From an uncultured Collinsella sp. (lineage in GTDB: Bacteria; Actinomycetota; Coriobacteriia; Coriobacteriales; Coriobacteriaceae): a stretch of 7,209 nucleotides of DNA. Within the stretch, counting starts at the first letter, position 1; each line of letters opens with the position of its first letter. The notes beneath the pieces are model-generated. The model did no database searches. It saw only the letters and a program-made list of their open reading frames with translations, and had not been told where the DNA came from. The stretch is taken from NCBI GenBank assembly GCA_900547285.1, contig URGF01000094.1:1-7209 (forward strand), given 5' to 3'. A program made the translations under genes and the position numbers. This document shows positions 1 through 5,820 of the stretch, piece after piece.

Positions 1-21
1 CCGCACGACGGCGACGAGTAG
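1..21 (+). CDS. Possible C-terminal end of an upstream gene (partial)
   Basis: Frame 1 reads Pro-His-Asp-Gly-Asp-Glu and then TAG at 19-21. An acidic C-terminus and close spacing to the next gene (24 nt before the ATG at 46) fit the end of an upstream gene in the same operon. A second in-frame TAG lies at 34-36 within a 15-bp tandem duplication. Six codons cannot identify a product, and the other two + frames are also open here, so this is only a possibility. Confidence 0.3.
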   Translation, partial: PHDGDE

Positions 22-45
22 GGCAAGGACGAGTAGGGGAGAGTT

Positions 46-879
46 ATGGCAGGCCTGTTCAACATCCTTAAGGTCACCGTCAGCGAGGACAAGATTTGCG
101 CGCACGTGCTGGTGAACCCCGGCATGCCGCTCATGACCTCGGAGGATATCGAGGCCACGGCGCGCGTGTACTACCTGGTGCCCGCGATTGCCAAGCATCT
201 GTGCCTGGGCGATTCCGGTCGCGAATTCCAGGACTGCATGGGCCAGACCGAGCTTTGCCACCTGCTGGAGCACGTGACGGTCGAGCTCATGAACGAGACC
301 GGTCTTGCCGGCAGCATTTCGTGCGGCCGCACGCGCGTGAGCGAGCATGACGAGCGTGTCTTTGAGGTCGAGCTTTCGTGCCCCGACGACGCGCTGGCTA
401 TCGGCGCGCTGTCGTCGGCCACCTTTATGATGGATTGGGCCTATCTGCACGCCGACCAGCCCGCCCCCGATGTGGACGGCACGGTCGCGGGCCTGCGCAA
501 CCTGGTGCTGGGCATGCGTGCCGAGGCCGAGGGCAAGGACCCGCACGAGGCCGTTGCCGCTGCGAACGGCGAGGACGCGGCCGAGGATGCGCCCGAGGGC
601 GACGCTCCCGCCGAGGCCGACGCTGAGCCCGTTGCCGAGGCGCCTGCTGAGCCCGAGATTGCGGAGCCCCAAGGCGTCCCGAGCTTTGACGACGAGCCGC
701 AGATGCCAATCGATACCGAGGGTGCGGTCGCCGAGAACCACGAGGCCCCCGCGGCCGTCTTTGGCGGTGCGGCAACGGCTCCGTCCGGCTCGGCGCACGA
801 GGGCAACCTGCCGCTCGTTGATGGTGCCGGCGAGGATCCGGCCGCCACGGTCGCCATGCCGGCTGCGCCTCAGGAGTAG
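46..879 (+). CDS. Stand-alone cyanophycin synthetase N-domain-like protein with acidic Ala/Glu/Pro tail
   Basis: A 277-aa protein. The ATG at 46 is preceded by a good Shine-Dalgarno sequence (GGGGAGAG, 36-43). Residues ~5-132 resemble the N-terminal domain of cyanophycin synthetase CphA. Shared landmarks are a Leu/Val-Pro-x-x-x-x-His-x-Cys stretch (45-53), an HxxEH-V-x-x-EL block (His72, Glu75, His76, Glu80), a GRTR motif (94-97), a Val-x-x-Val/Glu beta segment (105-110) and a helix at ~114-130. HxxEH is the zinc motif of inverted zincins (M16). As I recall, the CphA N domain has been reported to carry a metallopeptidase-like site that trims chains into primers. The ATP-grasp and Mur-ligase domains of the ~870-aa synthetase are absent. 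Residues ~160-277 are Ala/Glu/Asp/Pro-rich, look disordered and have no motif. No signal peptide or membrane helix is visible, so it is probably cytosolic. Family assignment is by motif recall; a hydrolytic role is inference. Confidence 0.75.
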   Translation: MAGLFNILKVTVSEDKICAHVLVNPGMPLMTSEDIEATARVYYLVPAIAKHLCLGDSGREFQDCMGQTELCHLLEHVTVELMNETGLAGSISCGRTRVSEHDERVFEVELSCPDDALAIGALSSATFMMDWAYLHADQPAPDVDGTVAGLRNLVLGMRAEAEGKDPHEAVAAANGEDAAEDAPEGDAPAEADAEPVAEAPAEPEIAEPQGVPSFDDEPQMPIDTEGAVAENHEAPAAVFGGAATAPSGSAHEGNLPLVDGAGEDPAATVAMPAAPQE

Positions 880-958
880 GCTCACTCGCTTATCACCATC
901 ATGTACCTGCGCTTTTACCGTACGCAGATGAGCGCGACGGCAAGTGTTGCGCTGCGGG
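880..958 (+). other. Intergenic stretch with a weak hairpin
   Basis: There is no gene here. CTGCG (907-911) can pair with CGCAG (923-927), and alternatively CGCTTATC (887-894) with GATGAGCG (927-934) through one wobble. Neither is followed by a T-run, so a terminator for the preceding gene is not convincing. Confidence 0.25.
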
Positions 959-964
959 TATAAT
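937..964 (+). promoter_or_regulatory. Promoter for the ytxH-PRC gene pair
   Basis: A perfect TATAAT -10 hexamer lies at 959-964. With a 16-nt spacer, the best -35 is ACGGCA (937-942), a weak match to TTGACA at three positions. The predicted start of transcription is near 971, giving a ~45-nt leader before the ATG at 1016. Confidence 0.55.
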
Positions 965-980
965 GGACAGCATTCAAACG

Positions 981-1008
981 GTGGGCATCGAGGTGCCCGC
1001 AGGAGAGG
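981..1008 (+). promoter_or_regulatory. 5'-leader hairpin abutting the Shine-Dalgarno sequence
   Basis: GTGGGCA (981-987) pairs with TGCCCGC (994-1000) through six Watson-Crick pairs and one wobble, with a 6-nt loop. The Shine-Dalgarno AGGAGAGG (1001-1008) starts directly at its 3' side. It may stabilise the mRNA or modulate initiation. No function is shown. Confidence 0.4.
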
Positions 1009-1015
1009 AATGATC

Positions 1016-1405
1016 ATGGGAAAGACTTTCAGCTTTGTCTCCGGTGCGCTCTTTGGTGCTGCTGCCGGCGCTATCATCGGCGTTGCTCTGGCCCCGCGCT
1101 CGGGTGCCGAGACCCGCGCCATGGCCGCCGATATCGCCAACGATGCCTGGGACAACATGCGTGACACCTACGAGCACGGTGCCGAGGAGGCTCGTGCCGC
1201 GGTCAACGACTTTGGTCCGATGGTCGACGCCAAGACCGATGACCTGCGCGCCAAGGTCGACCTGGCCCGCGAGCGCATGGACCAGCTTCGCGAGCAGCTC
1301 AACGACGCTATCTCGGGCGGCAACGTGACGCCCGCTGCCGACGTCGTGGTCGAGAACGTCGCCGAGGCCGACACCGAGGCCACGGAGCCCTCGACCGAGG
1401 CATAA
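1016..1405 (+). CDS. YtxH domain-containing small membrane protein
   Basis: A 129-aa protein of the YtxH family: small proteins with one N-terminal hydrophobic segment, often linked to cell-envelope stress, whose molecular role is unknown. Residues 5-27 form a Gly/Ala-rich membrane helix and are followed by the family hallmark Leu-Ala-Pro-Arg-Ser-Gly-x-Glu-Thr-Arg. Residues ~35-100 are charged, helical and probably coiled-coil (heptad-like Val-Asp-Leu-Ala-Arg-Glu and Met-Asp-Gln-Leu-Arg-Glu). The tail is acidic and rich in Ala/Glu/Thr. The ATG at 1016 is preferred over the in-frame ATG at 1010 because AGGAG (1001-1005) and GAGG (1005-1008) sit 10 and 7 nt upstream of it. At 1010 the spacing would be too short. 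The TAA stop shares its last base with the ATG of the next gene, which points to coupled translation. Family call is confident; function is unknown. Confidence 0.85.
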   Translation: MGKTFSFVSGALFGAAAGAIIGVALAPRSGAETRAMAADIANDAWDNMRDTYEHGAEEARAAVNDFGPMVDAKTDDLRAKVDLARERMDQLREQLNDAISGGNVTPAADVVVENVAEADTEATEPSTEA

Positions 1406-2160
1406 TGCGCGCAGGGGATTTTGTCGGCGTCAAGGTTTATCGTAAGCCTGCCGAGAACAAGCGCACCAAAAAGGACGGCACGCCGCGCAGCCCTAAAAAG
1501 CTCGGCAAGATTCACTTTCCCGTCTTTACCCCGGGCGGCACGCGCGTGGTGGGCTTTATGGTCCGCCAGTCCGATATCGCGGGTATGATCGAGCGCCCCG
1601 ACCGCTTTGTGGCGCTCGATGCCATCGGCGTCTATGAGGGTGCCGTCGCGGTCGACGACGTCAAGGGCACCTACGATGCCGCCGCGGCCAAGCGCCTCGA
1701 TATCAACCTGGACGATTGCATCATCTGGGTTGGCATGGACGTGCGCACGGAATCGGGCGATGTCGTGGGCTACTGCTCGGACGTTGAGTTCAAGCCGCGC
1801 TCGGGTATTGTGCAGATGTTCTACGTGACCGCCGGTGCCGCTTCGAGCGTGCTGGTGGGCGACACGCAGGTGCCGCCGACGATGCTGCGCGGCTACGAGA
1901 ACGGCGCGATGATTGTCTCGGACGAGGTCAAGACGCTCGGGTATTCGGGCGGCGCGGCCGCCAAGGCTGCCGAGGCCAGTGTCGTGGTGGGCGATAAGGT
2001 CAAGAAGGGCGCCAAGGTGCTCGATGACAAGGGATCGGTCGCCGTGGACAAAGGCAGCCGCGCACTGGGTAAGCAGCTCGGCAAGACGCGCGGTATGTTC
2101 AAGGCCTTTAAGGACGAATATCAAAAGGCGAGCGGGGGCTCGTCAAAAGCTAGCAAATAG
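1405..2160 (+). CDS. Double PRC-barrel domain protein
   Basis: A 251-aa soluble protein. Two PRC-barrel-like beta modules are visible. The first covers ~residues 33-90, around Lys-Ile-His-Phe-Pro-Val-Phe, Val-Val-Gly-Phe and Asp-Ile. The second covers ~103-175, with the typical Gly-Asp-Val-Val-Gly-Tyr-x-x-Asp-Val-Glu-Phe strand turn at 118-129. The N-terminus (10-36) and the C-terminus (~185-251) are Lys/Ala/Gly-rich. The C-terminal segment looks amphipathic and could contact membranes, nucleic acid or a partner. PRC-barrels are small adaptor folds found in the photosynthetic reaction-centre H subunit, RimM and some MgtE proteins. The ATG at 1405 overlaps the ytxH stop by one base and GAGG (1397-1400) lies 4 nt upstream, so the two genes are translationally coupled and probably act together, perhaps at the membrane. 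The exact function is not known. Confidence 0.8.
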   Translation: MRAGDFVGVKVYRKPAENKRTKKDGTPRSPKKLGKIHFPVFTPGGTRVVGFMVRQSDIAGMIERPDRFVALDAIGVYEGAVAVDDVKGTYDAAAAKRLDINLDDCIIWVGMDVRTESGDVVGYCSDVEFKPRSGIVQMFYVTAGAASSVLVGDTQVPPTMLRGYENGAMIVSDEVKTLGYSGGAAAKAAEASVVVGDKVKKGAKVLDDKGSVAVDKGSRALGKQLGKTRGMFKAFKDEYQKASGGSSKASK

Positions 2161-2181
2161 CGACATACCAAATGATGGGAG

Positions 2182-2216
2182 GCGAGCCGGAGACATGTTG
2201 CTCCGGCTCGCTGTGT
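2182..2216 (+). terminator. GC hairpin after the ytxH-PRC unit (terminator or attenuator)
   Basis: GCGAGCCGGAG (2182-2192) pairs perfectly with CTCCGGCTCGC (2201-2211), giving an 11-bp stem with an 8-nt loop. The tail, TGTGTTTAT, is only moderately T-rich, so termination may be partial. Its 3' foot lies 9 nt before the Shine-Dalgarno sequence of the next gene, and I see no convincing separate promoter, so read-through is possible. Confidence 0.7.
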
Positions 2217-2232
2217 TTATGGGGGAGGGCAC

Positions 2233-3639
2233 ATGCGCCAAAACGAATCTAACTTAAACGGGCGCTCGGGTGCGCGTCCGACGACGCGCCGCGACCTGGG
2301 GCAGCTGCCCAGCGGTCAGCGTCGACGTCGCCGTAAGCCCGGCGCGATGTACCTCAACCATAGCCGCGGGTTTAGCGACCGCAGCGCGCGCATCGGCAAC
2401 GGGCGCTCGCCGCGCCGACCGTCCCGTCTGCCCTATGCGCTTATCGCCGTGGGTTGCGCGCTCGTGCTGTTTATCGCTGCCGTCGTGGGCTACGTCAACC
2501 GCAGCGTGGACGTGGAGCTCAACGGGCAAAAGACCGCGGTGCGCGTGGGCTCTACGTTGCAGAATCTCATCGACGACCAGGAGTTGACTGACACCTACGA
2601 CGCAGGCGACCTGCTGGCCGTCGATGACAGCGTGCTCAAGCGCCATGGCGGCGAAAAGCTGTCGGTTAAGGTGGACGGCAAGCGCATAAAACAGGGCAAA
2701 TGGGATAGCCGCGAACTTGAGGGTGGCGAGAAGGTGACGGTCAAGGATGGCCGTAACACCTACGAGAAGCATGAGGTTCAGGCTACGGTTATCGAGCCCA
2801 AGCTCAAGGTCGAGGGCACGGGCGCTATCGAGTATGTGCAGACGTGGGGCGTTCAGGGCCGCTCCGAGGTGTGGGTTGGTGAGCAGTCGGGCAAGACGCA
2901 GGACCGCGGCGAGGTTGTGCCCGCCACCGATTGCGTCGTTGCGTGCGCCAGCGTGGCGCCCAAGGGCAACAAAAAGTACGTGGCGCTGACGTTTGACGAG
3001 GGTCCGAGCGGCGCCACCAAACAGATCTTGCAGGTGCTCAAGGAAAAGGGCGTTACCGCGACGTTCTTCCTGTCGGGCGATGCGGCCGAGGCCTCGCCTG
3101 CCACGGCCAAGGCGATTGTCGATGCCGGGTGCGAGATCGGATCCAACAGCTACAGCGACGATTCGCTCAAGGGTCAGGACCGTGAGACGGTACGCGAACA
3201 GATCACGAAAGGCACCGATGCGATTAAGTCGGCGACCGGCGTGAAGACGATGCTGCTGCGTGCTCCCTACGCTGCCTTTGACGAGCAAAACTGGATTGAT
3301 GCGATGGACCTGGTCTCCGCCGTGGTCTCGTGGAATATTGACTCGGGCGACTGGCTGCTCAACGGTGCCGACGAGCAGGTCTCAACGGTGCTCGATTCGG
3401 TGACGCCGGGCAATATCGTGCTGCTCACCGATAGAGACGAATGCGCCGAGCAGACGCTCGAGGCGCTGCCGCAGATTATCGACGGTCTTGTCGCCGACGG
3501 ATACAAGATCGTGACGCTCAGCGACCTGGTCAAGACGGACACATCGCTCAGCAAAAAGCTCACCTCGCTGACGAAGGTCACCATGCCCAAGGACGCCGTG
3601 TTCCCCCAACTTGCCGAGGACGATGACACCACAGAGTAG
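2233..3639 (+). CDS. Membrane-anchored NodB-fold protein with degenerate active site (pseudo-polysaccharide deacetylase)
   Basis: A 468-aa protein. The ATG at 2233 follows a strong Shine-Dalgarno sequence (GGGGGAGGG, 2221-2229). Residues 1-66 are cytoplasmic and Arg-rich. One membrane helix (~67-88) anchors it with the rest outside. Residues ~92-150 resemble DUF348 (seen in YabE and Rpf-type wall proteins), and ~175-240 are beta-rich and may be G5-like. Residues ~246-432 form a NodB homology domain like that of peptidoglycan or chitin deacetylases. The framework is kept: Thr-Phe-Asp (253-255), Gly-Pro, Arg-Ala-Pro-Tyr (343-346) and Asp-x-x-Asp-Trp (370-374). The metal-binding Asp of TFDDGP is Glu256, the two His of the HxxxH motif are Asn305 and Asp309, and the catalytic His of LHD is Thr399. 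Known NodB enzymes need these residues, so it is probably inactive, perhaps a wall-binding or regulatory protein. No downstream partner shares its transcript with certainty. Confidence 0.85.
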   Translation: MRQNESNLNGRSGARPTTRRDLGQLPSGQRRRRRKPGAMYLNHSRGFSDRSARIGNGRSPRRPSRLPYALIAVGCALVLFIAAVVGYVNRSVDVELNGQKTAVRVGSTLQNLIDDQELTDTYDAGDLLAVDDSVLKRHGGEKLSVKVDGKRIKQGKWDSRELEGGEKVTVKDGRNTYEKHEVQATVIEPKLKVEGTGAIEYVQTWGVQGRSEVWVGEQSGKTQDRGEVVPATDCVVACASVAPKGNKKYVALTFDEGPSGATKQILQVLKEKGVTATFFLSGDAAEASPATAKAIVDAGCEIGSNSYSDDSLKGQDRETVREQITKGTDAIKSATGVKTMLLRAPYAAFDEQNWIDAMDLVSAVVSWNIDSGDWLLNGADEQVSTVLDSVTPGNIVLLTDRDECAEQTLEALPQIIDGLVADGYKIVTLSDLVKTDTSLSKKLTSLTKVTMPKDAVFPQLAEDDDTTE

Positions 3640-3642
3640 TCA

Positions 3643-3724
3643 TTGGGTAGTCGTTTAAGAACGTCCCCAAGGGCTATGTCACGGATACGTCAGCGTTTGG
3701 TATGCCTGCAATGTGCAGCGCATA
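3643..3724 (+). other. Intergenic hairpins after the NodB-fold gene
   Basis: TATGC-CTGCA (3701-3710) pairs with TGCAG-c-GCATA (3714-3724): ten base pairs, one bulged C and a 3-nt loop, followed by AAATT. A weaker stem pairs TTGGG (3643-3647) with CCCAA (3666-3670) and, inside it, CGTT (3652-3655) with AACG (3660-3663). Neither has a true T-tract. The first may end the NodB-fold transcript or be an operator near the downstream promoter. Confidence 0.3.
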
Positions 3725-3750
3725 AATTCGATGCCGCAGGGCGATGCTGA

Positions 3751-3766
3751 TGCTATAGTTACTGCG
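3751..3766 (+). promoter_or_regulatory. Extended -10 promoter for the metal-transport operon
   Basis: TGCTATAGT (3751-3759) is an extended -10 (TGn followed by TATAGT, one mismatch to TATAAT). No good -35 lies 16-18 nt upstream, which is usual for extended -10 promoters. Transcription would start near 3764-3766, leaving a leader of about 200 nt before the MgtE-like gene. Confidence 0.5.
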
Positions 3767-3950
3767 GTTAATGAGGGTCAAGAGAAAGGTTACAGGTGAA
3801 ATCCAAACCTCGACCATACAGTCGATGACCCCATGCAGGTGCTTTTTGCGCATGCACGGGGTGTAAGCGTCGAGCGGCGTGCCGCCCGCGCATGCGTATA
3901 CATATCCAGAAGCCCCCGGACGCCGCACGCGCGGCCGCGTCCGGAGGAAT
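3766..3950 (+). promoter_or_regulatory. Long structured 5' leader, candidate riboswitch-like element
   Basis: No protein gene is seen in this leader. By eye it can form a three-way junction: P1 GGGTC (3775-3779) with GACCC (3827-3831), P2 AGGTT (3787-3791) with AACCT (3806-3810), P3 CGAC (3811-3814) with GTCG (3821-3824), and a purine-rich joint AAGAGAA. A competing hairpin pairs 3829-3842 with 3848-3861 around a TTTTT loop and uses the same CCC bases as P1, so the two folds exclude each other. The 8-mer GCGCATGC occurs at 3848-3855 and again at 3888-3895, allowing further alternatives. A last hairpin, CCGGACGC (3916-3923) with GCGTCCGG (3937-3944), overlaps the Shine-Dalgarno GGAGGA (3943-3948). 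I do not recognise a known riboswitch class. A Mg2+ or other metal ligand is suggested only by the genes downstream. Confidence 0.4.
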
Positions 3951-3951
3951 A

Positions 3952-3984
3952 ATGATGGGGAGCACCATTGAATTATCTGAGTGA
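3952..3984 (+). CDS. Possible 10-codon leader ORF overlapping the MgtE-like start
   Basis: Two tandem ATG codons (3952 and 3955) follow the best Shine-Dalgarno sequence in the region (GGAGGA, 3943-3948) and encode Met-Met-Gly-Ser-Thr-Ile-Glu-Leu-Ser-Glu, stopping at TGA 3982-3984. This frame differs from the MgtE-like frame. Its stop lies one base before an in-frame ATG (3986) of the transporter gene, a layout that would allow translational coupling or re-initiation. It may be chance; no conservation can be checked here. Confidence 0.25.
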   Translation: MMGSTIELSE

Positions 3985-5812
3985 GATGCTCAAATTGCCG
4001 GTCTTGGACGTCGACGGCGAAAAGCTCGGCGTGGTCAACGATTTTGGCATTGCTACCGGCGAAGTTTTTCCGCACGTGACGTCGCTCGCGTTCCGCGGCC
4101 CCGGCAAGACGCCGTTTATGATCAGCTGGCGCAAATGGGTCGACCGTATCGACGAGACGGGCGTGTATCTCAACACGTCTGCCACCAATATTCGCTTCTC
4201 GTACCTGCAGCCGACCGAGCTCCTGCTGGCGCGCGACGTGCTCAATAAGCAGATCGTCGACACGCAGGGCATGAAGGTCGTGCGCGTCAACGACATCAAG
4301 TTTTCCATGTCGGGCGAAAACCAGCTGCGCCTGTTGGGTGCCGAGGTCGGTGCCCGCGGTCTGCTGCGCGCGATCAGCCCCGCACTCGAGCACGTCGTCG
4401 AGGGCTTTATGAAGCACCTGGGCAAGCCGCTCAGCGAGGACATCATCGCTTGGTCCTACATGGACCTGCTCGACCGCTCGACTAAAAACATCCAACTCTC
4501 GGTGTCGCACAAGACGCTCGGCGAGCTGCACCCTGCCGACATCGCCGACATTATCGAGCAGCTCGACCCGCGCCTGCGTGCGCAGGTGTTTGCGCAGCTC
4601 GATACTGCCCAGGCCGCCGAGGCCATCTCGGAGTTCGATGACGACGAGCTTATGACCGAGATGCTCGAGGGCCTGTCCGACACCGACGCATCGTCGATGC
4701 TGGCCATGATGGACCCGGACGACGCTGCCGACCTGATCGACGAGCTTGATTACGAGAAGGCCGAGAAGCTCCTGCGCCTGATGGGCGTCAAGGAGGAGAA
4801 GGCGATTCGTAACCTGCTGGGGTATGAGGACAACACCGCCGGCCGCATTATGACCTCGGAGTTTGTCTCCCTGCCCGCTACGGCAACGGTCGGTGACGCC
4901 ATCGAGGCGATTCGCGAGCTCGACGAGGACTTCGAGAGCGTCTACTACGTCTATACCGAGGATCCGAGCGGCATGCTGACCGGCGTGCTTTCGCTGCGCA
5001 CGCTGATCGTAGCCGACCGCGACGCCACGCTGGGTCAGCTGGCCTATCGCGACCTGGTCTATGTGTCGCCCGACGAGGACCAGGAAGACGTGACGGACGA
5101 GATGACCAAGTACGACCTGGTTGCCATCCCTGTCTGCGACGAGAACCGCCACATCCTGGGTATCGTAACCTTCGACGACGCCATGGACGTTATCGCCGAA
5201 GAGCATCAGGAGGACCTGCAGATCGCTGGTGTCGGCTCGGGTGACAGCGCGTCCGACGACTCGACGAACGTGCTCAGCTGGTTCGTGCATCGCCAGTACT
5301 GGGTTGTTGTATGGGGCATCGCGTCGTGCATCATGGCGACCGTACTGGGAACGGCGCTCGGCTCCGCGCATCTGGTGGTGTTCCCCATGTGCGCCATGCC
5401 GCTCGTGCTGCTGGCGGCCTCGCGCATGGTGTCGTTCGTCAAGAACTACTTCCTGGAGTATGACGGTCACGACGACGAGCCCAAGCCGTATCTGGGGTTC
5501 TTCTTCCAGAGCACGGGCATGGGCCTGATTCTGTCGCTCGTGACCTACCTGTGCGCCCAGCTGGTGCGCACCGCTGCGTTCCCCGATGCGCCCATGTTTG
5601 AGGAGCAACTCTTTACCGGGTGCTTTAATATCGCTGCCATCATTTGCCTGGTTGGCAACATGAGTGCCGTGATTTACCTGATGGTGCTGTTCTGGCGTGA
5701 CGAGCATGACCTCAACACGTCGGGCACCGCCATGAACGTCATTGCCGTCATGATCTCGTGTGTGGCGTATTGCATCGCCGCGGTGCTGCTCGCCATGTCG
5801 GTCATGGGTTAG
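3968..5812 (+). CDS. MgtE-like PRC-barrel/CBS membrane protein with divergent pore domain
   Basis: A 614-aa protein. Order of parts: PRC-barrel (~3-75), second PRC-like module (~84-140), MgtE N domain of helical repeats (~183-290, beginning Glu-Leu-His-Pro-Ala-Asp-Ile-Ala), CBS pair (~292-352 and ~356-415), and five predicted membrane helices (~444-465, 468-492, 508-535, 548-576, 585-612). MgtE proteins are Mg2+ channels gated by Mg2+ bound between the N and CBS domains. The acidic N/CBS segments fit that, and Arg-x-x-Trp (442-445) marks the entry to TM1 as in the family. However, the Gly-Gly-Asn-x-Gly-x-Gln pore motif expected after TM2 Pro478-Leu-Val-Leu-Leu is replaced by Ala-Ala-Ser-Arg-Met-Val-Ser, and no Asp lies in TM5 where MgtE binds Mg2+. 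It may therefore be a sensor or regulator rather than a channel. The TTG at 3968 is chosen because GGGGAG (3957-3962) lies 5 nt upstream and the PRC motif starts at residue 4. ATG 3986 is the alternative. Confidence 0.8.
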   Translation: MNYLSEMLKLPVLDVDGEKLGVVNDFGIATGEVFPHVTSLAFRGPGKTPFMISWRKWVDRIDETGVYLNTSATNIRFSYLQPTELLLARDVLNKQIVDTQGMKVVRVNDIKFSMSGENQLRLLGAEVGARGLLRAISPALEHVVEGFMKHLGKPLSEDIIAWSYMDLLDRSTKNIQLSVSHKTLGELHPADIADIIEQLDPRLRAQVFAQLDTAQAAEAISEFDDDELMTEMLEGLSDTDASSMLAMMDPDDAADLIDELDYEKAEKLLRLMGVKEEKAIRNLLGYEDNTAGRIMTSEFVSLPATATVGDAIEAIRELDEDFESVYYVYTEDPSGMLTGVLSLRTLIVADRDATLGQLAYRDLVYVSPDEDQEDVTDEMTKYDLVAIPVCDENRHILGIVTFDDAMDVIAEEHQEDLQIAGVGSGDSASDDSTNVLSWFVHRQYWVVVWGIASCIMATVLGTALGSAHLVVFPMCAMPLVLLAASRMVSFVKNYFLEYDGHDDEPKPYLGFFFQSTGMGLILSLVTYLCAQLVRTAAFPDAPMFEEQLFTGCFNIAAIICLVGNMSAVIYLMVLFWRDEHDLNTSGTAMNVIAVMISCVAYCIAAVLLAMSVMG

Positions 5813-5820
5813 GTGGTCGC

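Noticed and set aside
944..1015. Longer ytxH reading frame starting at GTG 944
   Set aside because: It would begin before the -10 element and the predicted transcript start, and the added residues do not fit the family.
1168..2124. 318-codon minus-strand open frame opposite the YtxH and PRC genes
   Set aside because: It spans two well-supported sense genes and reads as Ala/Arg/His-rich shadow sequence.
2254..3288. 344-codon minus-strand open frame opposite the NodB-fold gene
   Set aside because: High GC at third positions leaves long antisense frames. The composition is low in complexity and no start signal or domain is seen.
3766..3950. M-box (Mg2+) riboswitch
   Set aside because: A short GTTA/TGAGG similarity near 3767-3776 is present, but the conserved M-box core (for example the GCCAATGGGTC-like segment) is not visible. 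A covariance-model scan would settle it.
3674..5707. 677-codon open frame on the minus strand
   Set aside because: It is the antisense shadow of the MgtE-like gene. Its translation is His/Arg/Val-rich without any domain pattern, and it runs through the structured intergenic leader.
5758..5820. Upstream extension of the NRAMP-like gene to GTG 5758
   Set aside because: It would overlap the MgtE-like coding end by 55 bases and add an out-of-character Gly/His/Arg-rich segment. GTG 5821 is better placed.
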